A stretch of DNA of 64,000 bases from positions 22,329 to 86,328 of the forward strand of contig NZ_LDTB01000007.1 of the NCBI RefSeq assembly GCF_001476895.1, read 5' to 3'. Each line of letters opens with the position of its first letter. The first letter of the stretch is position 1. The position numbers and the translations under genes were made by a program. The DNA is from Sphingomonas endophytica. Lineage in GTDB: Bacteria > Pseudomonadota > Alphaproteobacteria > Sphingomonadales > Sphingomonadaceae. Positions 7,895 to 17,251 of the stretch are shown piece after piece. Under the pieces are notes generated by a model that searched no databases, was not told where the DNA came from, and saw only the letters and a list, made by a program, of their open reading frames with translations.

Positions 7895-9269
7895 GAGCGG
7901 TTCCAACCAGATGTGGGGCGGGCGGTTTGCCGAAGGGCCCGCCGCGGTGATGCGCGAGATAAACGCCTCCATCCCCTTCGACAAGCGGATGTGGCGACAG
8001 GACGTCGCCGGCAGCCGCGCGCATGTCACGATGCTGGGCGAACGGGGCATCGTGTCCGCCGATGACGCCGCCGCGATTCGCGACGGGCTGGAGCAGGTTG
8101 CGGCCGGCTATGCCGCCGACGGCGTGCCCGACGATCTGGCGATGGAGGACATCCATATGCTGACCGAGGCGCGGCTGTCCGCCGCGATCGGTCCCGCCGC
8201 CGGGCGGCTCCATACCGCGCGCAGCCGCAACGATCAGGTCGCGACCGACTTCCGCCTGTGGGTGCGCGACGCCACCGATCAGGTGCTGGCCGCGCTCGAC
8301 GCGCTCGACGCCGCGTTGCTGGCGCGCGCGGAGGAACATGCCGACAGCGTGATGCCCGGCTTCACCCACCTGCAATCGGCGCAGCCGGTGACGCTCGGCC
8401 ATCACCTGATGGCCTATCACGAGATGGTGTCGCGCGACGTCAGCCGCTTTCGCGACAATCGTGCGCGCGGCAACCTCTGCCCGCTGGGCGCGGCGGCGCT
8501 GGCGGGAACCGGCTTCCCGATCGACCGCCATGCGACCGCCGCCGCGCTCGGCTTCGACGGGCCGACCCGCAACAGCCTCGATTCGGTCAGCGACCGCGAC
8601 TTCGCGCTCGATTACCTGATGGCGGCGGTGCAATGCTCGCTCCACCTCAGCCGGCTGGCCGAGGAATTCGTGCTGTGGGCGTCGCAGCCGTTCGGCTTCG
8701 TGTCGCTCAGCGACCAATGGTCGACCGGCAGCTCGATCATGCCGCAGAAGCGCAACCCCGACGCCGCCGAGCTGGTGCGCGGTCACGCCGGGCGCATCTC
8801 CGGCTGCCTCGTCAGCCTGATGGTGACGATGAAGGGGCTGCCGCTGGCCTATTCCAAGGACATGCAGGACGACAAGCCGCCGGTGTTCGAGTGCCACGAT
8901 CTGCTGGCGATCTCGATCGCGGCGATGACCGGCATGATCGAAAGCGCGACGTTCCGCACCGACCGGATGCGCGCCCTCGCCGAAAGCGGTTTCGCGACCG
9001 CCACCGATCTGGCCGACTGGCTGGTGCGCGAGGCGGACGTGCCGTTCCGCGAGGCGCATCACATCACCGGGCGCGCGGTGGCACGCGCGGAGGCGCTGGC
9101 GTGCACGCTGGACAAGGTGCCGCTCGCCGACCTGCAGGCGATCGACGCGCGGATCACCGATGCCGTCTATGGCGTGCTGTCGGTCGACGCGTCGGTGGCG
9201 AGCCGGCGGAGCTTCGGCGGCACCGCGCCGGACAATGTCCGCGCCGCGATCCGGGCGGCGCGCGGGTGA
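7893..9269 (+). CDS. argH: Argininosuccinate lyase
   Basis: A 458-residue fumarase/aspartase superfamily enzyme that splits argininosuccinate to arginine and fumarate, the last step of arginine synthesis. Visible motifs are [12 protein letters not shown] at the N-terminus, [12 protein letters not shown], the catalytic-histidine region [12 protein letters not shown], and the signature loop [12 protein letters not shown]. The start at 7893 shares bases with the divergent tlpA-like start; a second ATG at 7911 (MWGGRF) is possible but would trim the conserved N-terminus. The stop overlaps the next small gene (GTGA). Confidence 0.97.
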   Translation: MSGSNQMWGGRFAEGPAAVMREINASIPFDKRMWRQDVAGSRAHVTMLGERGIVSADDAAAIRDGLEQVAAGYAADGVPDDLAMEDIHMLTEARLSAAIGPAAGRLHTARSRNDQVATDFRLWVRDATDQVLAALDALDAALLARAEEHADSVMPGFTHLQSAQPVTLGHHLMAYHEMVSRDVSRFRDNRARGNLCPLGAAALAGTGFPIDRHATAAALGFDGPTRNSLDSVSDRDFALDYLMAAVQCSLHLSRLAEEFVLWASQPFGFVSLSDQWSTGSSIMPQKRNPDAAELVRGHAGRISGCLVSLMVTMKGLPLAYSKDMQDDKPPVFECHDLLAISIAAMTGMIESATFRTDRMRALAESGFATATDLADWLVREADVPFREAHHITGRAVARAEALACTLDKVPLADLQAIDARITDAVYGVLSVDASVASRRSFGGTAPDNVRAAIRAARG

Positions 9270-9499
9270 GGGGGCTGGTCCTGCTGTTCGGGCTGGCGCT
9301 GTCCGCGTGCGGATCGACGCAGGGGCTCAAACCGGCGCCGGGACAGGCGATGCCCGTCGCGCCTTATGGCGCGGTGCAGACGCCGACCGTCCCGGACCTG
9401 CTGACCCCATCGGTGCAGGCGCGGCCGCAGCGGACCGGCGAGGTGCTCAAATCCTCGCAGGAGCGGCCCAACGACCCGTTCGACCTGCCACCGCGCTGA
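9266..9499 (+). CDS. Small lipoprotein, LptM-like
   Basis: A 77-residue protein starting with GTG at 9266, overlapping the argH stop. A short hydrophobic segment ends in the lipobox LSAC (cysteine at residue 15). The mature chain is proline-rich and hydrophilic and starts [12 protein letters not shown], resembling the short CG-x-x-G-L-x-P motif of LptM/YifL lipoproteins that help mature the LPS transporter LptD. A small lipoprotein just before lysA is a common arrangement in proteobacteria. The LptM assignment rests on this motif and position and is tentative. Confidence 0.7.
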   Translation: MRGLVLLFGLALSACGSTQGLKPAPGQAMPVAPYGAVQTPTVPDLLTPSVQARPQRTGEVLKSSQERPNDPFDLPPR

Positions 9500-9522
9500 C
9501 CCTCTGATTTCGATGAGCTTGC

Positions 9523-10779
9523 ATGGACCATTTCCACTATCGCGACGGTGCCCTCTGGTGTGAGGACGTGCCGCTGACGCGGATCGCCGATGAGGTCGGC
9601 ACCCCCGTCTATGTCTATTCCGCCGCGGCGTTCCGCGCGCAGGCGCGTGCGTTTCGCGACGCGCTGTCGGGAGTGCCCGACGTGCATCTGGCCTATGCGA
9701 TCAAGGCCAATCCGAACCTGGCCGTGCTGCGCGTCGTCGCCGCCGAGGGCTATGGTGCCGACGTGGTGTCGGGCGGCGAGATGGCGCGCGCGCTGGCGGC
9801 GGGCATCCCGGCGAGCGGGATCGTCTTCTCCGGCGTCGGCAAGACCCGCGCCGAGTTGCTGCGCGGGCTGGAGGCCGGGATCGGGCAATTCAACCTGGAA
9901 CTGGAGGAAGAGGGCGTCGTGCTGGCGCAGCTGGCGCACGAACGCGGGCTGGCCGCGCGCGCGGTGCTGCGCGTCAACCCGGACGTCGATGCCGGCACCC
10001 ATGCCAAGATCTCGACCGGGCGCAAGGAGAACAAGTTCGGGGTGTCGATCGATCAGGCCCCTGCGATGTACGCACGGCTGTCGGCACTGCCGGGCCTGTC
10101 GATGCAGGGCGTGGCGATTCATATCGGCAGCCAGCTGTTCGATCTCGCCCCGCTGGAGGCGGCATACCGGCGGGTCAAGGCGCTGGTCGACGAGCTGCGC
10201 GCGGCGGGCCATCAGGTAGCGCGCGTCGATCTCGGCGGCGGCCTCGGCGTCCGCTACAAGGCGGGCGACGATCCGCGCACCCCGGCCGAATATGGCGCGA
10301 TGGTGGAGCGGGTGACGAAGGGCTGGGACGTCCAGCTGATGTTCGAGCCGGGGCGCGTGATCGCGGGCAATGCCGGCGTGCTGCTGACGCGCGTGATCTG
10401 GGTGAAGCCCGGCGTCGTGCATCCCTATGTGATCGTCGATGCGGCGATGAACGATCTGGCGCGTCCGGCGCTGTACGACGCATGGCACGATGTCGATGCG
10501 GTGGTCCCGAGGGGCGAACGGATGACGGCGAACGTCGCCGGCCCGGTGTGCGAGACCGGCGATACCTTCGCGATGGCGCGCGAGATGGACGCGGTGAAGG
10601 GCGGCGATCTGGCGGTGCTGCGCACGGCGGGCGCCTATGGCGCGACGATGGCATCGACCTACAACAGCCGCGCGCTGGTGCCCGAGGTGCTGGTGGATGG
10701 CGATCGCTATGCCGTGGTCGCCGACCGTATCGCGGCGGAGACGATCCTCGCGGCGGAGCGCGTGCCGGAGTGGTTGTAG
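9523..10779 (+). CDS. lysA: Diaminopimelate decarboxylase
   Basis: A 418-residue fold-III PLP enzyme that decarboxylates meso-diaminopimelate to lysine. The PLP lysine is K61 in LAYAIKANPN. HIGSQ and the glycine-rich phosphate-binding DLGGGLGV follow, and GPVCETGDTFA near the C-terminus carries the cysteine that contributes to the active site across the dimer. Length and motif order are normal. It lies 24 bases after the small lipoprotein gene, in the same operon as argH. Confidence 0.97.
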   Translation: MDHFHYRDGALWCEDVPLTRIADEVGTPVYVYSAAAFRAQARAFRDALSGVPDVHLAYAIKANPNLAVLRVVAAEGYGADVVSGGEMARALAAGIPASGIVFSGVGKTRAELLRGLEAGIGQFNLELEEEGVVLAQLAHERGLAARAVLRVNPDVDAGTHAKISTGRKENKFGVSIDQAPAMYARLSALPGLSMQGVAIHIGSQLFDLAPLEAAYRRVKALVDELRAAGHQVARVDLGGGLGVRYKAGDDPRTPAEYGAMVERVTKGWDVQLMFEPGRVIAGNAGVLLTRVIWVKPGVVHPYVIVDAAMNDLARPALYDAWHDVDAVVPRGERMTANVAGPVCETGDTFAMAREMDAVKGGDLAVLRTAGAYGATMASTYNSRALVPEVLVDGDRYAVVADRIAAETILAAERVPEWL

Positions 10780-10812
10780 GGTGCGGCGTGGCTTCTACCC
10801 ATACTGACAATT

Positions 10813-10903
10813 GTCACCCCGGCGGAGGCCGGGGGCCAGTGGCGGGCGGCTCGTGTGATGCGGCACGGTCCCCCAACTGGACCCCGGGCTGCGCCGGGGT
10901 GAC
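10813..10903. repeat. Paired REP-like element, second sequence family
   Basis: GTCACCCCGGCGGAGGCCGGG...CCAGT and the inverse ACTGGACCCCGGGCTGCG...GGGTGAC flank about 40 bases. The architecture matches the CGTCATTCCCG family, but the arm sequence differs. It fills most of the gap between lysA and the cysG-like gene. Confidence 0.8.
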
Positions 10904-10942
10904 GGTTATGGGGCGGGGGACGGTGAAGAATGGGAAGACGGC

Positions 10943-11698
10943 ATGACCCTGCACAGCCTGCCGCTGTTCGTCCGGTTGCAGGGCCGCCCGGTGATCCTGG
11001 TCGGCGACGGCGAGGCGGCCGAGCCGAAGCGGCGGTTGCTGGAGCGCGCCGGGGCGGAAGTCGTCGGTGAGGACGACCCGCACGCGCGGTTGGCGATCGT
11101 TGCCGACGACGATGCGGCGGTCGCGCGGCTGAAGGCGCGCGGGGTGCTGGTCAACGCGGTCGACCGGCCCGAATTGTGCGACTTCACGCTGCCCGCGATC
11201 GTCGATCGCGCGCCGGTTCTCGTCGCGATCGGTACCGGCGGCGTGTCGGCGGGGCTGGCGGCGGCGCTGCGGCAGCGGCTGGAGGCGGTGCTGCCCGCCT
11301 CGCTGGGGCGGCTGGCCGAGGCGCTTCATGCCGCGCGCGGCGGGTTGCGCGCGGCGCTGCCCGATGGCGCGGCGCGGCGGCGCGCCATCGGCGCGGCGCT
11401 GACGCCGGGCGGGGCGCTCGATCCGCTGTCCGACTATGACGGGCGCGACGCGGCGCAGGCGGTGCTGGACGCGCGCGCGACAGGCGGGGTGGTCACGCTG
11501 CGACTGACCTCGCCCGATCCCGACGACCTGACGCTGAAGCAGGCGCGCTGGCTGGCGGCGGCGGACCGGGTGACGCACCGCGCCGATGTGCCGGGCGCGA
11601 TCCTCGACCGCGCGCGCGCGGATGCGGCGCGTGAGCGGACCGATGCGCCGCCGCCCGCCGGCGAGGGGTTGACCGTCGACGTGGCGATGACGCGATGA
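10943..11698 (+). CDS. Precorrin-2 dehydrogenase / sirohydrochlorin ferrochelatase-like protein
   Basis: A 251-residue relative of the N-terminal half of CysG/Met8. An N-terminal Rossmann segment reads LVGDGEAAEPKRRLLERAGAEVVGE, and the conserved VNAVDRPELCDFTLPAIVDR follows near residues 72-91. The family oxidises precorrin-2 and inserts iron to make siroheme for sulfite and nitrite reductases. The C-terminal third (about residues 150-251) looks like a degenerate start of the SAM-methyltransferase part (VVTLRLTSPDPDDLTLKQARWL). The stop overlaps zntB by four bases. Confidence 0.82.
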   Translation: MTLHSLPLFVRLQGRPVILVGDGEAAEPKRRLLERAGAEVVGEDDPHARLAIVADDDAAVARLKARGVLVNAVDRPELCDFTLPAIVDRAPVLVAIGTGGVSAGLAAALRQRLEAVLPASLGRLAEALHAARGGLRAALPDGAARRRAIGAALTPGGALDPLSDYDGRDAAQAVLDARATGGVVTLRLTSPDPDDLTLKQARWLAAADRVTHRADVPGAILDRARADAARERTDAPPPAGEGLTVDVAMTR

Positions 11699-12651
11699 GC
11701 GGCACCGCCTGGTGCCGCGCCGCCGACGGCGGCGTGCGCCAACTGCCGATCGGCGCGGCGCTGACGCAGGACGCGCCGTTCCTGTGGGTGCATCTGGCGA
11801 CCAACACGGCCAAGGCGCAGGCGTGGCTGCGGGACGATGCGAAACTCTCGCCGTTCACCGTCGATGCGCTGACCGCCGCCGAGACCCGGCCGCGCGCGGA
11901 AAAGATCGGGCAGGGCGCGTTCGTCAACATGCGCGGGCGTACCGAGGAGGAGCTCGATTCGACGGATATGCTCGCCTCGATCCGCATCTGGGCGACGAAG
12001 GGGCGCGTCATCACCGTCTCGCGCAAGCGGCTGGTCGCGCTCGACACGGTCGTCGAGCAGATGACGGCGGGCGAGTTGCGCGATCCCGGCGACCTGATCG
12101 CCGCCTTCGCCGCCGCGATCACGACGGATCTGGACCCGGTCGTCGCCGACCTCGGCGACCGGCTCGACGATTGCGAACAGGGGCTGCGGGCCGATCGCGT
12201 GTTCGAACTGCGCCGCATCGTCACGCGCGTCCGGGCGGAGGCGATCACCTATCGGCGTTTCCTCAGCCCGCAGCGGGTGGCGCTGGAACGGCTGGCGGCG
12301 CTGCCGGGCGACTGGCTGGCGGAGGACGATCGCGCGCATCTGGCCGCCGCCGCCGACAGCGCCGCGCGTATGGCCGAGGAAGTGGAGGCGATCCGCGAAC
12401 GCGCCGCGTTGATGCACGAGGCGCTGACCGATCTGCGCGCCGAACAGCTCGACCAGCGCAGCCTGGTGATCGCGATGGTCGCGATGGTGTTCCTGCCGCT
12501 GACGTTCCTGACCGGCCTGTACGGGATGAACGTGAAGGGATTGCCCTACGCCGAGGCACCATGGGCGTTCGACGCGATCGCGGGCGCATGCGCGCTGATC
12601 GCGGCGGGGATCGTCATCTGGTTCGCCCGTCGGCACTGGTTCCGGGGGTAG
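11695..12651 (+). CDS. zntB: CorA-family zinc transporter ZntB
   Basis: A 318-residue CorA/MIT-family channel: a long cytoplasmic alpha/beta and helical domain, then two C-terminal membrane segments (LVIAMVAMVFLPLTFLTGLYG and AGACALIAAGIVIWF). The pore signature YGMN is present at the end of TM1, followed by VKGLPYAE, as in ZntB rather than CorA (MPE). The likely cargo is Zn2+ or a related divalent metal. Coupled to the preceding gene by an ATGA overlap. Confidence 0.88.
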   Translation: MSGTAWCRAADGGVRQLPIGAALTQDAPFLWVHLATNTAKAQAWLRDDAKLSPFTVDALTAAETRPRAEKIGQGAFVNMRGRTEEELDSTDMLASIRIWATKGRVITVSRKRLVALDTVVEQMTAGELRDPGDLIAAFAAAITTDLDPVVADLGDRLDDCEQGLRADRVFELRRIVTRVRAEAITYRRFLSPQRVALERLAALPGDWLAEDDRAHLAAAADSAARMAEEVEAIRERAALMHEALTDLRAEQLDQRSLVIAMVAMVFLPLTFLTGLYGMNVKGLPYAEAPWAFDAIAGACALIAAGIVIWFARRHWFRG

Positions 12652-12719
12652 TCCGCCTCGTTCCTCCCCCGCACGACCACCAACATGCCCGCGCGTGCGC
12701 GACCTTGCCAAAGCCCGTT

Positions 12720-12875
12720 CGTCATGTCGGACTTGGCCCGGCATCCATGGTGCCGCGAACGCGCAAGCCGATGCTCGTGCGGAAGCATGGACCCGGAACC
12801 AGTACGGGGTGACGGCGGGGGGCGTGAAGTCGGCGGAGCGACCTTCGCCGCGGTTTCGCGAAGGTGGGAATGACG
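12720..12875. repeat. Degenerate REP-like repeats between zntB and fliS
   Basis: The 253-base gap after zntB has no credible gene. It contains a CGTCATGTCGGACTTGGC...GGCATCCATG arm, a GGACCCGGAACC...GGGGTGACG arm and a TTCGCGAAGGTGGGAATGACGG arm, which resemble eroded copies of the paired repeats seen elsewhere in the window. Confidence 0.45.
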
Positions 12876-12904
12876 GATCGGCGGCGGTGGGCCGGGTCGA
12901 TGCC

Positions 12905-13303
12905 CTACGCCGCGCGCGCCTGCCGCCATGCGCCCGCAATTTCCTCCAGCTCGGCGGCGACGGCGCGGAACCGGGCGCCCTCGGTGCCGAGGCTGGCCTC
13001 GATAACCTGCTTCCGACAGCCGGTATAGAAGCGCGCCAGGATTCGCGAGACGTCGCCGCCCTTCTCGAAATCGAGGTTCGCCTCCAGCGCGAACAGGATC
13101 GCGGTCGCGCGGGTCACGCGCTCGCTGCGGGTCGCGAACTGCTTGTGATCGGCCGCCCAGGCCGCGACGCGCAGCGCCTGCGTCAGCTCCTCGTAAAGCA
13201 ATTGCACCAGCGCCGGGCCGTCGGCCGCGGCGGTGCGGCCGGCAAGGTCGATCTCGCGATAGGTGCGCGCAGGATCGCGCAGCAGGGGAGAGGCATAGGC
13301 CAT
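12905..13303 (-). CDS. fliS: Flagellin export chaperone FliS
   Basis: A 132-residue helical protein. The FliS pattern includes an N-terminal Tyr-rich start (MAYASPLLRDPARTYREIDLAGRT), ALVQLLYEELTQALRVA, and AILFALEANLDFEKGGDVSRILARFYTGCRKQV. FliS caps flagellin C-termini before export and keeps them from polymerising. It is the last gene of the large minus-strand fli operon, 19 bases after fliD; its partner flagellin is at 30090. Confidence 0.93.
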   Translation of the reverse strand: MAYASPLLRDPARTYREIDLAGRTAAADGPALVQLLYEELTQALRVAAWAADHKQFATRSERVTRATAILFALEANLDFEKGGDVSRILARFYTGCRKQVIEASLGTEGARFRAVAAELEEIAGAWRQARAA

Positions 13304-13322
13304 GATCTGTCATCCGCTCCGA

Positions 13323-14879
13323 TCAGCTCGACTTGTACCAGCCGTCGATCTGCTGCTTCATGAAGGACTGCCTCAACTTATAGGCGGACACGCGCGAGTT
13401 CATGCTCGCAAATTGCTGCGTCAGGCGCGTGGAAAAGGCGGTCGCCTGCTGCTCGACCTTCGCGCTCTGCTTGGTCACGTCGTCCTGCGCGTCGCGTAGC
13501 CGCTTGTCGGTCGCGGTCAGGCCGTAGAGCGAACTGCCCGACGACAGTTTCAGCGACTGCATCGCGGCGTTCAGGCCGGTCGCGCCAAAGCTGGTCGGCT
13601 TGAACATTTCCTGGATCGCGTCGGGTGTGGTCTTGATCGCCTTGGCCAGCGCGGCATCGTCGACGACGAGCTGACCGGTCGTCTTGTCGGTCGTGACGCC
13701 GATTCCGGCCAGCGACGACGGCGTGCCGGGCGCGGCATTGGGGATCAGCACCTTGCTGGCGAAGCCCTGCAGGTTGCGCAGCAATTGCTTCGCCGCCGTA
13801 TCGGCGCGCAACGGACCGTCGATCGCGTTGGTCTGTTCCTTCACGCTGGTCAGCAGCTGGTTGAAGGTTTCGGTGAAATCCTTGACCGCATTGCTCAGCG
13901 CATCGTCGGGCCGCGTGCCGGTGATCGTCATCGTGCCGGTGCCGGTCAGCGCCAGCTTCACGCCGGGCACCAGATCGTCGATCTGGTTGCTCGACCGCTC
14001 GACCGCCACGCCATCGACCGACAGCTTCGCGTTGCCGGACTGGGTGCCGATCGCCATCGCCGAGGTCGTGGTGGCGTCCTTGCCGACGCTGAGCTTGTCG
14101 AGCGAACCGCCGCTGCCGGTCAGTGAAAAGGCCTGGGTGGTGCCGCTCGCACCCTTGATCGACAGGAAGCTGCTGCCATCGGCATCGGTGATGACCGAGG
14201 CGGTGACCCCGGTGTTCTTCGCGTTGATCGCCGCGGCGATCCCGGCGGGTGTGTCGTTGGCGCCGGCCGTGATCGCGATATCGAACGACAGGGCGGTGCC
14301 GTCGGCGGCCTTGCCGACCGCCAGATCGGTCATCTTGCCGTTCGCGTCGAACGTCCCGGTGCCGATCTTCAGCGTCAACGTGCCGGTGCCAAACTGCGTG
14401 GTCGCGGCCAGCTTGCTGCTGGTCACCGTCTGCGCGGTGGCTACCCGGGTGACGGATACCGTCGTCGCGGCGGTGGCGTTCATCGCCGACCCGGTAATCG
14501 CGGTCGCGCTGGCGACTTTCGGATCGCTGACGTTCGGCTGGGTGGCGAGCGAGCCGCCCGTCACCAGCGTATTGACCGCCTTGGCGAAGTCGCTGACGAA
14601 ATTCTTGAGCATCGCCGCGCCGGAGATCTGCGCGGTCAGCTTCTCGGTCTTGCCGGTAAGCTGCGCGCGCTTGGAGGCGAACTGCGCCTCGACCAGGCCG
14701 GAGACCAGCGCCTCGGTGTCGACGCCCGAACCCGTTCCCAGCGAGGTCAGGATCGAGTCCGCGGCTCCCTTCGTGACCGATGCGGTGCCGGTCTTGCCGC
14801 CGGTCGTGGTCGACGACGTCGTCGACGTTTTCGTCGTCGAGGCCGTGGAGCTGCTGCTCATGCTGCTGATCGTCGCCAT
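13323..14879 (-). CDS. fliD: Flagellar filament cap protein FliD
   Basis: A 518-residue HAP2 cap protein that drives flagellin polymerisation at the filament tip. After a Ser/Thr-rich N-terminus (to about residue 35), the FliD N domain begins with ILTSLGTGSGVDTEALVSGLVEAQF; the C-terminal FliD domain includes GIGVTTDKTTGQLVVDDAALAKAIKTTPDAIQEMF and a terminal coiled coil (RLRDAQDDVTKQSAKVEQQ). A sigma-28-like box ends only 12 bases upstream of the ATG, so the transcript may be almost leaderless. Followed by fliS. Confidence 0.95.
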   Translation of the reverse strand: MATISSMSSSSTASTTKTSTTSSTTTGGKTGTASVTKGAADSILTSLGTGSGVDTEALVSGLVEAQFASKRAQLTGKTEKLTAQISGAAMLKNFVSDFAKAVNTLVTGGSLATQPNVSDPKVASATAITGSAMNATAATTVSVTRVATAQTVTSSKLAATTQFGTGTLTLKIGTGTFDANGKMTDLAVGKAADGTALSFDIAITAGANDTPAGIAAAINAKNTGVTASVITDADGSSFLSIKGASGTTQAFSLTGSGGSLDKLSVGKDATTTSAMAIGTQSGNAKLSVDGVAVERSSNQIDDLVPGVKLALTGTGTMTITGTRPDDALSNAVKDFTETFNQLLTSVKEQTNAIDGPLRADTAAKQLLRNLQGFASKVLIPNAAPGTPSSLAGIGVTTDKTTGQLVVDDAALAKAIKTTPDAIQEMFKPTSFGATGLNAAMQSLKLSSGSSLYGLTATDKRLRDAQDDVTKQSAKVEQQATAFSTRLTQQFASMNSRVSAYKLRQSFMKQQIDGWYKSS

Positions 14880-14890
14880 GATGCTCTCCT

Positions 14891-14916
14891 AAACGGCCGC
14901 GCGCGGCGATTCTTTA
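14891..14916 (-). promoter_or_regulatory. Sigma-28-type promoter of fliD-fliS
   Basis: Read on the minus strand: TAAAG, 14 bases, GCCGTTT. The same geometry occurs before flagellin and flgM-flgN. The -10 part ends 12 bases before the fliD ATG. Confidence 0.65.
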
Positions 14917-16038
14917 TGATGGTTGGACGCCATTTTCGTCGAAGCGTGCGGTCGGCGGTACCTCGATCGGCGGTTGCGATCCGCCCGCGGCGGCATTCAG
15001 CCCGAACACGAAGGCCAGCACCGTCGCGACGGCGAGATACAGATCGTCGCGGATCTCCTGCCCCTCGCGGCTGGTGTAGTAGACCGCGCGCGCCAGCGCC
15101 GGATATTCGAGCACCGGCAGCGCGCGATCCTTCGCCGCCGCGCGGATCGCCAGCGCCATCGCGCCGCGCCCCTTGGCGACCACGACCGGCACCTGGTCGC
15201 GTCCGCGATCGTAGCGCAGCGCGACCGCGAAGTGCGTCGGATTGGTCAGCACGACATGCGCGGAATCCAGCGCCTTCTGCATCCCGCCCGACAGCAGCTC
15301 GCGCTGCTTCATGCGCATGTGCCCCTTCATCTCGGGGTTGCCTTCGCTTTCCTTGTGCTCGTCCTTCACTTCCTGCTTGGTCATGCGCAGCTTGCGCAGC
15401 AGCTGCATGATCTGCGCCGGCACGTCGATCAGCGCGATCGCCAGCAGCCCCATCGCCATCACCAGCAGCACGTGCGTCAGCGTCGATCCCAGCCCGGCCA
15501 GCGCGACCGGCAGGTTGGACGACGCCAGCCCGAAGCTGAAATGTGCGGTCTGCCAGAGCATCCATGCGCCGATCGCGCCCAGCAGCACGACCTTCAGCAG
15601 CGACTTGGCGAGCTCGATCCAGCCCTGCATCCCGATGACGCGCTTGATCCCCGAACCGGGGTTGATCCGCGACGCCTTGGGCGCCAGCAGCGAGGCGTTG
15701 AAGCTGAGGCTGCCGAGCCCCGCCTGGCTGACGACCGCCGCGCCGATCGTGATCGCGAACAGCGTGCCGACGGGCGCGGCCAGCCTCCACCCGGCCTGCA
15801 CCAGCGGCCGCCACGGCTGGAAATCCTCCACATCGGCGCGCCCGAAGTTGAAGCTGGCCGCCATCACCTCGCGGCACGCGGTCAGCAGCATCGGACCGAA
15901 GAACATCAACCACGAGATACCCGCCAGCACCACCAGCGCGGTGGCCAGGTCGCGGCTCTTGAGGACGTCACCCTTCTTCCTGGCGTCGTCACGACGCTTC
16001 TGGGTTGGGGCTTCTGTCTTGTCGCCGCCCTCCGACAT
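14914..16038 (-). CDS. flhB: Flagellar type III export switch protein FlhB
   Basis: A 374-residue export-gate protein with four N-terminal membrane segments and a cytoplasmic domain. It starts SEGGDKTEAPTQKRRDDARKKG and contains the autocleavage motif NPTH in VVLTNPTHFAVALRYD, which switches secretion from rod/hook to filament proteins. Length is normal. The start overlaps the fliR stop by one base (TGATG). Confidence 0.96.
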   Translation of the reverse strand: MSEGGDKTEAPTQKRRDDARKKGDVLKSRDLATALVVLAGISWLMFFGPMLLTACREVMAASFNFGRADVEDFQPWRPLVQAGWRLAAPVGTLFAITIGAAVVSQAGLGSLSFNASLLAPKASRINPGSGIKRVIGMQGWIELAKSLLKVVLLGAIGAWMLWQTAHFSFGLASSNLPVALAGLGSTLTHVLLVMAMGLLAIALIDVPAQIMQLLRKLRMTKQEVKDEHKESEGNPEMKGHMRMKQRELLSGGMQKALDSAHVVLTNPTHFAVALRYDRGRDQVPVVVAKGRGAMALAIRAAAKDRALPVLEYPALARAVYYTSREGQEIRDDLYLAVATVLAFVFGLNAAAGGSQPPIEVPPTARFDENGVQPS

Positions 16039-16811
16039 CAGCCGAGCACCAGGCTCCGCGCGGCGGCCAGCCCCTCACGGACGATCACCTGCATGTAATC
16101 GCCCATCGCGGGCAGTGCGATCGCAAGGCTGATCACCCCCACCGCCAGGCTGGCGGGCATGCCGACCGAGAACAGGTTGAGCGACGGCGCGGAACGCGAC
16201 AGCATTCCCATGACCAAGTTGAGGCAGAGCAGCAGGAAGCCGACCGGCAGCGCCAGCAGCAGCCCGGCCATGAACGCATAGCCGCCGAACAGCGCGATAT
16301 CGCGCAACTGCCCCGCCGCCATCCACGCCGCACCCGGCGGCAGCGCGGTATAGCTCTTCATCACCATGTCGACGAGGACGAGATGTCCGTCCAGCGACAG
16401 GAACAGCAAGGTCAGCAGGATCGACAGGAACTGGCCCACGGCGGGGCTGGATCGCCCGGAATTGGGGTCGATCATGTTGGCGAAGCCGATCCCCATCGAT
16501 CCGCCGATCAGCTCGCCGGCGACCAGCGGCGCGGCGAAGGCGATCTGGACGATGAAGCCGATCGCCAGCCCGACCAGCGCCTCGGCCGCGATCGCGACGA
16601 AGGTGGACAGGGCGAAGACGGTCGGCGGCGGCTGGATGGTCATCGACCCCAGCACCAGGATGCCGACCGCCCCCGACAGCGTAACGCGCACCGGCAGCGG
16701 CACCGAGACGTTGCCGAACACCGGCGCGACGATGAACATCGCGCCGATCCGCACCATCACGAACAGCAGCGCCCAGAGCTGTGGCTCGATGGCGAGACCG
16801 AATCCTAGCAT
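16038..16811 (-). CDS. fliR: Flagellar export gate protein FliR
   Basis: A 257-residue membrane protein with about six hydrophobic segments (LWALLFVMVRIGAMFIVAPVFGN; FVAIAAEALVGLAIGFIVQIAF; FLLLCLNLVMGMLSRSAPSLNLFSVGMP). The last pattern is characteristic of FliR. It forms the FliPQR core of the type III export channel and lies between fliQ and flhB in the usual order. Confidence 0.95.
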   Translation of the reverse strand: MLGFGLAIEPQLWALLFVMVRIGAMFIVAPVFGNVSVPLPVRVTLSGAVGILVLGSMTIQPPPTVFALSTFVAIAAEALVGLAIGFIVQIAFAAPLVAGELIGGSMGIGFANMIDPNSGRSSPAVGQFLSILLTLLFLSLDGHLVLVDMVMKSYTALPPGAAWMAAGQLRDIALFGGYAFMAGLLLALPVGFLLLCLNLVMGMLSRSAPSLNLFSVGMPASLAVGVISLAIALPAMGDYMQVIVREGLAAARSLVLG

Positions 16812-16851
16812 CGCGCCGGCGCCGGGATGAAGGGGAGGGCGCGGGGCAAGG

Positions 16852-17133
16852 TTATCGAACCAGGTCGGGGATGCGCGCGAAGATCTCGGTCGTGAAGTCG
16901 CTGAGCAAGCCGAGGATCATCGCGCCGAACACCATGATCGACACCGCGACCACGATCAGTTTCGGCACGAAGCTGAGCGTCTGTTCGTTGATCGACGTCG
17001 CGGCCTGTACCATGCCGAGGATCAGCCCCGACAGCAGCGCGGGAATCAGGATCGGTGCGGAGGCCAGCGCCAGTACCCACATGGTCTGGTTGGCGACGGT
17101 CAGGAAATAATCGGCATCGACAAGCGGTTGCAT
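16852..17133 (-). CDS. fliQ: Flagellar export gate protein FliQ
   Basis: A 93-residue, two-helix membrane protein (LSGLILGMVQAATSINEQTLSFVPKLIVV is the FliQ hallmark). It is part of the FliPQR channel. It follows fliP after a 118-base gap that is almost entirely a REP-like repeat, an unusual interruption inside an otherwise tightly packed operon. Confidence 0.94.
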   Translation of the reverse strand: MQPLVDADYFLTVANQTMWVLALASAPILIPALLSGLILGMVQAATSINEQTLSFVPKLIVVAVSIMVFGAMILGLLSDFTTEIFARIPDLVR

Positions 17134-17152
17134 GGGCGCTGACTTCTGTTGT

Positions 17153-17246
17153 CGTCATTCCCGCGAAGGCGGGAGTCCAGACGCGGGGGTTTCGGTGCAG
17201 GGCGGGACGTCAGAGGTTCCGGATTCCCGCCTTCGCGGGACTGACG
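17153..17246. repeat. Paired REP-like element between fliP and fliQ
   Basis: Same family as 7186-7280: CGTCATTCCCGCGAAGGC..., the spacer GACGTCAGAGGTTCCGG, then ATTCCCGCCTTCGCGG...TGACG. On a transcript it would form a large hairpin in the middle of the fli operon. Confidence 0.85.
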
Positions 17247-17251
17247 ATGAT

